From contig JBQTHI010000141.1 of the NCBI GenBank assembly GCA_052390035.1, positions 1 through 7,971 on the forward strand: DNA of 7,971 bases, written 5' to 3'. This document shows, piece by piece, positions 1 to 6,017 of the stretch. The notes beneath the pieces are model-generated. The model ran no database searches and was not told where the DNA came from. It was given only the letters and a program-made list of their open reading frames with translations. The position numbers and the translations under genes were made by a program. The stretch's first letter is position 1; each line of letters begins with the position of its first letter. This DNA is from JBQTHI01 sp052390035 (GTDB lineage: Bacteria > Actinomycetota > Acidimicrobiia > Spongiisociales > ZC4RG35).

Positions 1-2
1 TC

Positions 3-446
3 GCCGCCTACAACGAGGGGTGGGGCCTCTACACCGAGCGGTTGGCTGACGAGATGGGCCTCTACACAGGGCCGCTCGACCGGCTGGGAATGCTCTCCGG
101 CGACTCGATGCGGGCCTGTCGCCTGGCGGTCGACACCGGGCTTCACGCCCTCGGGTGGAGCCGGGACCAGGCGATCGACTTCATGTTCTCCAACAGCCCC
201 ATGACCCGGGTGCAGGTGGAGGGGGAGATCGACCGCTACATCGGCTCACCTGGACAGGCCCTCGGCTACATGATGGGGAGGCTCGAGATCGACCGGATCA
301 GGGCCGAGGCGGAGGCTGCGCACGGCCCGGACTTCGACATCGCGGGCTTCCATGACACGGTGCTCTCGTCCGGCTCGGTTCCCCTTTCCACCCTCGAACG
401 AGTGGTGAAGGAGTGGACGGCGACGCAACATCGAGGTGTCGGTTGA
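3..446 (+). CDS. DUF885 family protein, C-terminal part (5' end outside window)
   Basis: The frame is open from base 3 to a TGA at 444-446, so this is the last ~147 residues of a longer gene whose start lies outside the window. The first visible residues, NEGWGLYTERLADEMGLY, and the later RACRLAVDTGLHALGWSRDQ segment are what I know from the C-terminal half of DUF885 proteins. These are bacterial proteins of about 550-600 residues, often with a lipoprotein or secretion signal, that usually carry an HExxxGH-like motif upstream. That motif and the EGW glutamate suggest a zinc-peptidase-like fold, but this is inference and the HExxxGH part is not visible here. No signal peptide or metal site can be judged from this fragment. 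The gene overlaps the next one by 4 nt, so the two are probably co-transcribed. The family call is fairly secure; the function is unknown. Confidence 0.82.
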   Translation, partial: AAYNEGWGLYTERLADEMGLYTGPLDRLGMLSGDSMRACRLAVDTGLHALGWSRDQAIDFMFSNSPMTRVQVEGEIDRYIGSPGQALGYMMGRLEIDRIRAEAEAAHGPDFDIAGFHDTVLSSGSVPLSTLERVVKEWTATQHRGVG

Positions 447-898
447 CGAGGAGCCTGCGGGTGGCTCGAGGTGCCGCAGCTGCCTACACGCTGGCCTTCG
501 TCGCCGGAACCCTGCTCTCGCTTGAGAGGGGATACCCGGCAGAGGCGCTCGGCATACGGACCGGGAACTCAGCGCAGGGGGATGTGCTGGTGGGAATCGT
601 AGGGGCGGGGCTGGCGGCTCCCTGGAGCCTGATCGTGGGGATGTGGATCGCCGTGGCCCTGTCACCGCGGCGAGGCCGCCCGGGTCGCAGGGCCGGGGCG
701 TGGCTGGCCTTCCTCGCTGCCATGTTGATGGCCGGCGCGGTGGCTGAACCCGTGAGCCACAGGGTGATCACGGGCGAGCTACCGCTGCTGGATGCCATCG
801 TGGCCGTGGCCAACATCGCGCTCCCTGCAGTGATGCTCGTGGCTGCGCTGTTCTCCCTCATTGGGTACGAGGAAACCGGAAGTGATGGAAGGCGATAG
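443..898 (+). CDS. small integral membrane protein, four predicted helices, unknown family
   Basis: This encodes a protein of about 151 residues that I do not recognise. It has four hydrophobic stretches, beginning AAAAYTLAFVAGTLL, GIVGAGLAAPWSLIVGMW, AGAWLAFLAAMLMAGA and IVAVANIALPAVMLVAALF. A short basic N-terminus precedes them, an RRGRPGRR loop lies between helices 2 and 3, and the tail is charged. I chose the TTG at 443 because it overlaps the upstream stop as TTGA and has a GAGGTG ribosome site 6 nt before it. GTG 461, with GAGGAG just upstream, is an equal alternative, and GTG 413 would overlap the upstream gene by 34 nt. The 4-nt overlap suggests translational coupling to the DUF885 gene. 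Its 3' end overlaps the end of the convergent SpoU gene by about 41 bp. Confidence 0.6.
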   Translation: MTRSLRVARGAAAAYTLAFVAGTLLSLERGYPAEALGIRTGNSAQGDVLVGIVGAGLAAPWSLIVGMWIAVALSPRRGRPGRRAGAWLAFLAAMLMAGAVAEPVSHRVITGELPLLDAIVAVANIALPAVMLVAALFSLIGYEETGSDGRR

Positions 899-1574
899 CG
901 GCGGCATGGCCGACGAGCGAGTCGGCGTCTATTTCGAGTGGAGTGCGAACCTGGAGGTCGGCCTGGGCCATCGCCCTGGCTGAGAGGCCCTGGGCCTCGG
1001 ACCCGAGGATGAGGGCAGTTGGGGGCCCCTGCCGCACATCCGAGATCGACCCCGCCTCAACCTTGGGGGTCAGGACGATGAGCCGGAAACCCGCTGAGCG
1101 AACGATGTCAAGACCATCAGGCCACGGCTCGAGCAGCGCCCAAGGCAGGAGGAAGGTTGCCCCCATCGAAACCCTGACGCAACGCCAGTAGAGGGGGGTC
1201 GGCGCAGGTTGGGTCGAGAAGGAACCCTGAGACTCCGAGCGCCCAGCCGCTGCGGAAGATCGCCCCTATGTTCTCGAGGTCGGAGATCCCTTCGAGGACC
1301 CCCACGAGGGGCTGTCCGCCAAGACCGTCTCGATGGTGAGGGGTTCGGGGCGTACAGCGACGGCCAGCACACCCCGGTGAAAGGGGAACCCCAACTCCGT
1401 CACGATCTCTTCTGGGACCACGAAGACTTCGGCGGCGTCGGCGTCGAATCCCGGGAGGTGCTTTCGGGTCACGAAGTACCGAGGACACGGGCCGGCCCGG
1501 TCGAGCAGCCGCCGAACCACCTTGGGGCCCTCGGCCACGAGGACCCCTACACCCCGCTCATTTCCGAAGACCAT
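858..1574 (-). pseudogene. SpoU/TrmH-family RNA 2'-O-ribose methyltransferase gene, two compensating frameshifts
   Basis: The protein is recognisable along its whole length, but in two frames. The N-terminal part (1574 to ~1311) has the substrate-binding segment (VLVAEGPKVVRRLL ... GVLAVAVRPEPLTIETVLAD). The middle (~1308 to ~1198), shifted by one base, has SpoU motif 1 (LEGISDLENIGAIFRSG, with the conserved Asn and Arg). The C-terminal part (~1193 to 858), back in the first frame, has motif 2 (ALILGSEAQGLS). The first switch fits one missing G/C in the run at 1308-1311, the second one extra in the run at 1193-1198. Motif 3 reads DSLVGHAAAIAF where I expect DSLNVGHAAAIAF, so a whole Asn codon seems lost. 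Such enzymes are SAM-dependent, trefoil-knot rRNA or tRNA methylases. The N-terminus is ~20 residues shorter than usual and a stop lies just upstream of ATG 1574. It could be a genuine pseudogene or an intact gene with homopolymer sequencing errors. Confidence 0.8.
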
Positions 1575-1657
1575 GTAATCATGTCACGATCCCCAGGGAA
1601 CGGTCACAGAATGTCTCCGTGCGGACTGCGGTATTCGAGTCAGCGGTTGGCTGCAGT

Positions 1658-1679
1658 GCCTGAGGACAGCCTGAGGACA
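1658..1679. repeat. tandem 11-bp direct repeat beside the recombinase gene
   Basis: GCCTGAGGACA occurs twice with no gap (1658-1668, 1669-1679). On the strand of the recombinase it reads TGTCCTCAGGC twice, just past that gene's 3' end. A 5-bp stem with a 4-nt loop (TCAGC 1686-1690, GCTGA 1695-1699) lies beside it. Short tandem repeats next to a tyrosine recombinase often serve as arm-type binding sites for it, so this may be the remains of the attP or arm region. That role is inferred from position only. I see nothing else in the gap 1575-1657. Confidence 0.6.
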
Positions 1680-1685
1680 AACGAC

Positions 1686-2192
1686 TCAGCACAGGCTGAC
1701 ACGAGGGGGTACAAGTTGGCATCTATTTCCAAGTGTTCCGCTACCAAATGCCCTGGCCAGCGGTCCGATGGCCAGGGCTCGTACCGTGTTGTGCGGTTCT
1801 TCTACCGGCCGTTCTACCGGCGTTTCTCGTCGTGCCTCCTTGATGAGCGTCTCGAAGGTGCGGGCGGTTTCGGCCTGCCTTCCAGGGTTCACGTGTTGGT
1901 AGGTGTCGATAGTGAACGCCGGGTTCCCATGACCGAGCCTTTCCGACACCACTCTGACGGGTACGCCGGCCGAGATCAGCAGGGTCCGATGAGTCTGCCG
2001 AATGTCGTGGAGACGGATTCTTGGGACCCCGGCTCGGTTGGCGATCCGTTCGAAGGTCTGCGAGATCGAATGTGGGTGGACCGGTTGCCCTCGGTGTTGG
2101 TGAACATTCAGCCGTCTGATTCGGCTCTTGCCGTCTCGTGTTCCGTTTTCTGCCATTCACGCCATGCCTTCAGCACCTTGAGGTGGTCGGAT
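1686..2192 (-). pseudogene. tyrosine recombinase (phage/ICE-type integrase), catalytic-domain remnant
   Basis: The catalytic domain is clear. RIRLHDIRQTHRTLL carries the HxxR pair, SERLGHGNPAFTIDTYQHV carries the LGH box and the Tyr nucleophile (DTY), and TARTFETLIKEARR follows. DIRQTH has Gln where DLRHTH is usual. The segment before this, HLKVLKAWREWQKTEHETARAESDG, lies in another frame (from ~2185). It hits a TGA at 2108-2110 where relatives have Trp (GW-F), continues as MFTNTEGN, and switches frame at 2082-2083, where one base of a Pro codon (N-P-V-H-P) is missing. The core-binding domain and the first catalytic Arg are not found; upstream sequence to ~2243 (RKSEDEPLTW in a third frame) may be a further remnant. 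The tail encodes PVER/PVEE from a 12-bp imperfect repeat at 1800-1821. The gene is inactive as written and marks a former integrative element. Confidence 0.85.
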
Positions 2193-2323
2193 CCAGGTCA
2201 ATGGCTCGTCTTCGGACTTACGCTCCTGCGCGCGGCTGCCCATTTCAAGTGGAGGGAGACTGGCCAGGGTTCTCCGCCTCATCGTTGTTTCCCGTCTCGG
2301 CAGGAGCATTCCCAAGGAGAGCA

Positions 2324-3079
2324 TCAGGCCCTGTCTTGATCCTCGGTTCCTGGGCTCGGGAGGCGTCTGAGTAGCGAAGCCCGGATGGGTTCTCGGACGA
2401 CGAACTCACCGTCTTCGGTGGCAAGCAAACGATCGGCAGAGGCGAGCAACTCCTCCGGGACGACGCTTGTGTATCCCTCCTGCGCTTGGTACTCGAGCCA
2501 GTCCTCTGCACTTGGGAAGTGAGAGAGCAGGTCGAAGAGCCTTCGACGCTCGGTGCGATACCAGCTGTCATCTTCGACTTGGTCCATTAGGTGGCGAGCC
2601 TCGAGGATGTCAGCGACATCCTCCTCTTGTTCGAGGTGGCCCAGACGCTCGACTCGGCCACCCTGCCACACCTCCACGCCTGGGTGCTCGGGCTGTGGAT
2701 GAAGGTCGAGCAATACACCTTCCGGTCGCAGCGACCGATGGCTCCGTTTCAGGGCGTGGACCACGCCCTCCAGTTCGATGCATCACAACGACTGGGAGAG
2801 GATGGCGACGTCATAGGCCTGATCAGCCAGCTCTGTGTGGGCGATGTTGGCCACCCGGAATCGGACTTTGGAACGAAGTGACTCCGGGGTGGAGTCGATT
2901 GCCCGTTGGATCTTCTCTGCGTTGGGATCTAGGGCTAGCGCCTGGGCGGCCCGTTCGGCGTACCGCCAGGTCAGTCGTCCGTCTCCGCACCCCACTTCGA
3001 GCACCTTCTTGCCCGAGAAGTCGACCAGGTCGTGGATTGCCTCTATTTCGGTGCCTTCCGGGTCGATCGAGACCCTCAT
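2324..3079 (-). CDS. class I SAM-dependent methyltransferase, candidate selenoprotein (in-frame TGA at codon 99)
   Basis: A single frame of 251 codons is interrupted only by TGA at 2783-2785. Before it lies a Rossmann-fold SAM-binding half: motif I VLEVGCGDG (residues 26-34), the acidic LALD (Asp51), then YDVAILSQSL at the end of strand beta-4. The TGA is codon 99 and codon 100 is TGC (Cys). After it the fold continues without a shift: CIELEGVVHALKRSH, then SLRPEGVLLDLHPQP (usual 'vLkPGG' loop), then a C-terminal region with FDLLSHFPSAEDWLEY. My recollection is that relatives have SL-C-C at this position, so TGA would stand for a Cys, as is usual for selenocysteine; I cannot check this. The site faces the active-site pocket. 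A SECIS-like hairpin follows at 2769-2751. ATG 3079 has AAGGTGGAGG directly upstream. The methyl acceptor is unknown. The simplest alternative is a nonsense mutation, as in the neighbouring recombinase. Confidence 0.72.
2751..2769 (-). promoter_or_regulatory. SECIS-like stem-loop just downstream of the in-frame TGA
   Basis: A perfect 9-bp inverted repeat, AGGGCGTGG-T-CCACGCCCT, starts 13 nt after the TGA of the methyltransferase gene. In RNA it can form a 7-bp stem AGGGCGU/ACGCCCU with a GGUCC loop, or an 8-bp stem with a GUC loop. Bacterial SECIS elements sit inside the coding region just after the UGA, with the loop roughly 16-37 nt away and a G among its first loop bases. Here the loop begins about 20 nt after the UGA with GG. 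The loop resembles the GGUC loop of E. coli fdhF; the bulged U known there is not evident. It could be a chance palindrome in GC-rich coding sequence. Confidence 0.5.
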
Positions 3080-3098
3080 GCCTCCACCTTCCTATCTC

Positions 3099-3143
3099 AG
3101 CTAAACCCAAACTTCTGGGCCGGGGCGTTAGTTCTGTTTAGCT
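3099..3143. repeat. 8-bp inverted repeat upstream of the methyltransferase gene
   Basis: AGCTAAAC (3099-3106) and GTTTAGCT (3136-3143) are perfect inverted copies 29 nt apart. They lie in the 129-bp gap between the end of the monooxygenase gene and the start of the methyltransferase gene, 20-64 bp upstream of the latter's ATG. An operator or promoter element for the methyltransferase is plausible from position. The 29-nt loop and lack of a T-run make an intrinsic terminator for the monooxygenase unlikely. It resembles, but is not the same as, the GTTTAC repeats at the TetR operator. Confidence 0.45.
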
Positions 3144-3208
3144 ACGCCGACGCTCTCATGCGCTGGCCTTCATGACATCTCCGCCGCTCGCTTCCTGGAG
3201 GCAAATGG

Positions 3209-4351
3209 TCAGAGGTGTGAACCATGCTTGCGGTCGGTTGCTGGTTGTGTGCGGTCCGATCTTTCTCGTGTGCGGGACAGGATGGCCTGGACGACGTGAT
3301 CGGCGTCCCTCCCCACGCCACCAACCAACCCCGACGAGGCCGCGTAGAGGAAGAACAGACCAACGAAGTAGAGACCCGGTTCAGTGGCGACGATCCCACG
3401 CACGTGCTTCGGTTCTATCTCGTCCTCCCCGAAGACGGGCAGGTCGATCCAAGAGAAGTCGGGACGGAACCCCGTGCACCAGATGACGTTGGCCACATGG
3501 AGGACCCGTTGATCCTCGAGGACGGGGAGCCCCTTTCGTGCGGTCACGACCTTGGGGACTCTTTCGATCCCGGCAGCGGCGAGGTCCTTGGGTTGGACTC
3601 TGACGACTGTTCCGGCGTGACGTAGGAGCTTGGGTCGCATCCTCCGTCCGATCGGCGTGTTCACGGTGAGCACGTGGTGGAACATGAACATCACCAAAGG
3701 CACTCCGAAGCGGCGCCCGATCGTGTGTTCGATGCGGAATGGGACATGTCCTGGGTCCCTCCCCGACAGCCATGTCGTATGCTCACTAGCCACATCTAAG
3801 GCGATCTCCGCCCCCGAATCGTGTGCACCTACGACGAGGACGCCTCCTTTCTGAAGCTGGGAGGGGTTTCGATATTCGGCGGAATGCAGCTGGACGACCC
3901 CATGATCGAGTTCCGCGGCCAACGGAGGCACCCAGGGACTCTCGTGGCTCGACATCGCCACCACGACGTTTTCTGCTTCGAAGCGTCGGTTGCCCGCTGT
4001 CACGATGAAGAGGTCCCCTTGCTTTGAGACGCGGTCCACTCTGATGCCGGTTCGAACAGGCAACTCGAAGCGAGCCGCATAGGCCTCGAGGTAGTCGGCC
4101 ATCGCGTCCTTTGTCGGAAATGCCCTTCCTGGGGCTGGGAAGGGCATCCCAGGAAGACCGCTGTATCGGGCCAGGGTGAACAGGCGGAGCGAGTCCCACC
4201 TCTTTCGCCAGGCGTCACCGATCCTCTGGTTTGCATCCAGGATCACGAAGGCGAGATCTCGCTGGGCCAGGTGATACCCGACCGACAGTCCCGACTGGCC
4301 ACCACCCACGACCACAGTCTCGACACGCTCTGGCCCATTTATGCCGTCCAC
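3209..4351 (-). CDS. flavin-containing monooxygenase (FAD/NAD(P)H-dependent, CzcO/YUC-like)
   Basis: This 380-residue protein has the two dinucleotide-binding folds of single-component class B flavin monooxygenases. The FAD site is VVVGGGQSG (residues ~13-21). An FMO-fingerprint-like VVQLHSAEYRNP lies around 152-163. The NADPH site is VVGAHDSGAEIA (~173-184), in which GAHDSG replaces the usual GxGxSG. The conserved TGFRPD is at ~293-298. Such enzymes insert one oxygen atom into an organic substrate using FAD and NADPH in the cytoplasm; the substrate cannot be read from the sequence. I chose GTG 4351 because AGGGAGGAG lies 6 nt upstream; the open frame extends to 4435, but that would run across the operator and into the divergent gene. 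The start is 65 bp from the TetR start, so the TetR protein very probably controls it. The basic, polar C-terminal ~20 residues look like a non-conserved tail. Confidence 0.9.
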   Translation of the reverse strand: MDGINGPERVETVVVGGGQSGLSVGYHLAQRDLAFVILDANQRIGDAWRKRWDSLRLFTLARYSGLPGMPFPAPGRAFPTKDAMADYLEAYAARFELPVRTGIRVDRVSKQGDLFIVTAGNRRFEAENVVVAMSSHESPWVPPLAAELDHGVVQLHSAEYRNPSQLQKGGVLVVGAHDSGAEIALDVASEHTTWLSGRDPGHVPFRIEHTIGRRFGVPLVMFMFHHVLTVNTPIGRRMRPKLLRHAGTVVRVQPKDLAAAGIERVPKVVTARKGLPVLEDQRVLHVANVIWCTGFRPDFSWIDLPVFGEDEIEPKHVRGIVATEPGLYFVGLFFLYAASSGLVGGVGRDADHVVQAILSRTRERSDRTQPATDRKHGSHL

Positions 4352-4369
4352 TGGTGGCTCCTCCCTGGC

Positions 4370-4413
4370 GATAGGTTTACACGCTGTAAACTCACCTTGT
4401 CTGATAGGTTTAC
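4370..4413. promoter_or_regulatory. operator between divergent monooxygenase and tetR genes
   Basis: The 65-bp gap between the two divergent starts holds GATAGGTTTAC twice in direct orientation (4370-4380 and 4403-4413), 33 bp apart, about three helical turns. The first copy is also half of a 17-bp palindrome, GTTTACacgctGTAAAC (4375-4391). The second copy ends 3 nt before the tetR ATG. This is the expected layout of a TetR operator that silences both genes, with the promoters embedded in the same DNA. The tetR start has no good ribosome site, so its mRNA may be leaderless or nearly so. The repeats are directly visible; binding by the adjacent TetR protein is inferred. Confidence 0.75.
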
Positions 4414-4416
4414 GCC

Positions 4417-5016
4417 ATGTCAAGTGTCGAGCCAATTTACGGTGACCCGGAGACCCGACATCGGATTCTCAAGGCCACATGGGAGCTCATTGAAGAACGC
4501 GGTTCGGGTGTCAGGCTCGTCGATGCCGCCGACCGAGCCGGCGTGTCCCGCCAGACCGTCTACCTGCACTTCGGGGACCGGGCCGGGCTGCTCCTAGCTC
4601 TAGTCCAATACATGCCTGAGAGCCTGGGGTTCCAGGAACTGCTCGCTCAGGTGTTCGACGCTCCTACCGGTGCCGAAGCCTTGGAACGCGCCGTCGAGTT
4701 GGATAGCAGCTACCACTCGAAGATCGACTCCGTCGCCCAGGTACTAGAAGCCGCCCAGTACCAGGACGAAGACCTTGGTGCCGCGTGGAGGAACCGGATG
4801 GACGCCAGCCGAGCCGCGCATCGAGCGATCATCCAGAGCATTGCAGACGAGGGCCACCTCGCTGATGGCTGGACCGTCGAGACTGCAGGGGATCTGTTCT
4901 ACACGGTGACCATGAACGGACCCTGGCGCGAACTCACCCGAGGACTGGGCTGGACACCAACACAATACGCCGAGAACATGACCAGGTTGCTTCGCCGCAG
5001 CTTCCTCACCAAGTGA
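4417..5016 (+). CDS. TetR-family transcriptional regulator
   Basis: The protein has 199 residues, a typical TetR length. The N-terminal DNA-binding domain is clear: RHRILKATWELIEERG is helix 1, followed by the helix-turn-helix VRLVDAADRAGVSRQTVYLHFGDRAGLL (~32-59) with the family signature T-V-Y-x-H-F. The rest is the ligand-binding and dimer domain, whose sequence does not reveal the ligand. It is divergent from the flavin monooxygenase gene with only 65 bp between the starts, and that gap carries repeats of operator type. It therefore probably represses both genes and releases them when the monooxygenase substrate, or a related molecule, is present. ATG 4417 lies directly after an operator half-site, which points to autoregulation. 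The reading frame is intact. Confidence 0.92.
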   Translation: MSSVEPIYGDPETRHRILKATWELIEERGSGVRLVDAADRAGVSRQTVYLHFGDRAGLLLALVQYMPESLGFQELLAQVFDAPTGAEALERAVELDSSYHSKIDSVAQVLEAAQYQDEDLGAAWRNRMDASRAAHRAIIQSIADEGHLADGWTVETAGDLFYTVTMNGPWRELTRGLGWTPTQYAENMTRLLRRSFLTK

Positions 5017-5034
5017 CGTCCGGAGTGATGGATC

Positions 5035-5077
5035 GACAGGTGGCCTGTCCCGGAGCGATCCGAACACATCCGCTCCG
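5035..5077. repeat. two consecutive stem-loops after the tetR stop
   Basis: GACAGG-TGG-CCTGTC (5035-5049) is a perfect 6-bp stem with a 3-nt loop, starting 18 nt after the tetR stop. Next to it CGGAGCG (5051-5057) and CGCTCCG (5071-5077) form a 7-bp stem with a 13-nt loop. They may act as a terminator for tetR, but neither is followed by a T-run, so a classical intrinsic terminator is not shown. The other possibility is a regulatory region for the downstream toxin-antitoxin pair. Confidence 0.4.
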
Positions 5078-5095
5078 AAAGAGATCTGCCCGGCC

Positions 5096-5202
5096 CCCGA
5101 GAACGTGCACACGACGATTGAGGTTCCTTTACTTGGTTCTCGGGTTCAGGGCCTAGACCGAACCGACTTTGTCCGATCGTTTCCAGGTCCAGCCCAAAGT
5201 CG
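5096..5202. repeat. two inverted repeats upstream of the mntA-like gene
   Basis: CCCGAGAAC (5096-5104) and GTTCTCGGG (5136-5144) form a perfect 9-bp inverted pair with a 31-nt gap. CGACTTTG (5164-5171) and CAAAGTCG (5195-5202) form a perfect 8-bp pair with a 23-nt gap, ending 32 nt before the chosen mntA start. The second pair could be an operator or a leader hairpin for the toxin-antitoxin operon. I cannot place a convincing -35/-10 pair here; TTGAGG at 5119-5124 is the best -35 candidate, without a clear -10. Confidence 0.4.
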
Positions 5203-5234
5203 ACCCGGGCTATGGGAAAATGCCGTCGATCAAG

Positions 5235-5543
5235 ATGGCAACCAGAACCACGAACGAGCCGCCGAGGCTCGAAGCGCTACGCGAGAAGCAAGCGGAGATT
5301 CGAGAGGCACTTGCGCGCCATGGGGGGAGCAACCTCAGGGTCTATGGGTCGGTGGCCCGCGGTGATGCCGGACCCACGAGCGATATCGATCTGCTGGTGG
5401 ACATGGAGCCGGGCAGAAGTCTGTTCGACCTGGCTGCGCTGCATCTTGAGCTCGAGGACTTGCTTGGTCACGAGGTCGAGATAGGCACGGATGTCAAACC
5501 TCGGCTCCGCGAGCGAGTGCTCGCAGACGTCGTTCCCTTGTGA
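5235..5543 (+). CDS. mntA: MntA-like nucleotidyltransferase antitoxin (minimal NTase domain)
   Basis: The protein has about 102 residues and is a minimal nucleotidyltransferase of the Pol-beta superfamily. The signature GSVARGDAGPTSDIDLLVD gives the GS loop (38-39) and the catalytic Asp50 and Asp52. A third acidic residue is probably Glu82 in HEVEIGTD. Proteins of this type paired with HepT are antitoxins that add AMP to a tyrosine of the HEPN ribonuclease and so silence it. The stop overlaps the hepT start by 4 nt (GTGA), so the two are translated from one message. ATG 5235 was chosen because family members usually start about 10 residues before LEALREK; ATG 5220 is possible, and a TTG at 5169 is unlikely. 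All key residues are present. The pair assignment is secure; activity is inferred from the family. Confidence 0.88.
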   Translation: MATRTTNEPPRLEALREKQAEIREALARHGGSNLRVYGSVARGDAGPTSDIDLLVDMEPGRSLFDLAALHLELEDLLGHEVEIGTDVKPRLRERVLADVVPL

Positions 5544-5875
5544 ATCGAGACCGCGACTTCCTGCTCGACATCTTGGACCTGATCGAAAAGATAAGTCGGT
5601 ACCGGCCAACGAACGAAGCGATCTTCATCGAGGACGAGGTTCTCCTGACCGCTGTCATCCATAGGGTCCAAACAATCGGTGAGGCGGCAGCTGGCGTCTC
5701 GTCAGAACTTCGGCTTCTCCATAGCGAAGTGCCGTGGCGTGAGGTGATTGATACGCGCAATCTGCTCGCGCACGGCTACCGGATCGTCGACCCTTCGATT
5801 GTCTGGCAGGTAGTCGTTCGCGACCTACCGCGGTTGCAAGATCAGATATCTGCCATCGTCGCCGGGCTCGATTAG
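5540..5875 (+). CDS. hepT: HepT-like HEPN-domain ribonuclease toxin (DUF86)
   Basis: The protein has 111 residues and the HEPN toxin motif R-x4-H-x-Y as RNLLAHGY: Arg73, His78, Tyr80. Arg and His form the RNase site at the dimer interface; the Tyr is the residue modified by the MntA partner in characterised systems. Other family features are IGEAAAGVS (46-54), the conserved PWREVIDTRN, and DPSIVWQVVVRDLPRLQDQI. The toxin is expected to cut RNA, tRNA in the studied example. The start GTG 5540 overlaps the mntA stop, so antitoxin comes first and the toxin is translationally coupled. It ends with TAG at 5873-5875. The gene is intact and lies in an accessory region, as is usual for this class, either stabilising the element or defending against phage. 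I see nothing in the 140 bp after it. Confidence 0.9.
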   Translation: MNRDRDFLLDILDLIEKISRYRPTNEAIFIEDEVLLTAVIHRVQTIGEAAAGVSSELRLLHSEVPWREVIDTRNLLAHGYRIVDPSIVWQVVVRDLPRLQDQISAIVAGLD

Positions 5876-6017
5876 GCCTTGCTGTCAAACGTGCGGCAAA
5901 CGAACTCAGCCGGACTCATCGCGGGCAAGCCGGACTGGGTGGTATTGGGCCAAACAGGCCTGAACTTGCACTCGGCTCGGAGGACGGCGGATCACAAAGA
6001 CGGACTCGATGCGCACA

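Noticed and set aside
1193..1311. Programmed ribosomal frameshifting in the SpoU gene
   Set aside because: Two opposite shifts would be needed, no slippery site with a stimulatory structure is evident, and I know of no such case in this family; run-length changes explain it better.
1800..1821. TTCTACCGGC repeated with a 12-bp period, as a CRISPR-like or att repeat
   Set aside because: Only two copies, imperfect at the edges, inside the recombinase tail where they encode PVER/PVEE; a small in-frame duplication is enough.
2105..2110. TGA in the recombinase remnant as another selenocysteine codon
   Set aside because: Relatives have Trp, not Cys, here, no hairpin follows, and a frameshift lies ~25 bases further on, so a nonsense mutation in a dead gene is simpler.
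1209..2339. Long plus-strand open frame of 376 codons across the SpoU and recombinase regions
   Set aside because: It has no recognisable domain and a composition typical of antisense reading of GC-rich genes. The minus strand carries clear family motifs over the same span.
2467..3141. Plus-strand open frame of 224 codons opposite the methyltransferase gene
   Set aside because: Arg/Pro/Gly-rich antisense shadow; the minus strand has the SAM-binding motif and a consistent frame.
5096..5144. Possible tRNA or riboswitch at the 9-bp inverted repeat
   Set aside because: No tRNA arms or known riboswitch core could be traced around it; only the inverted pair is supported.
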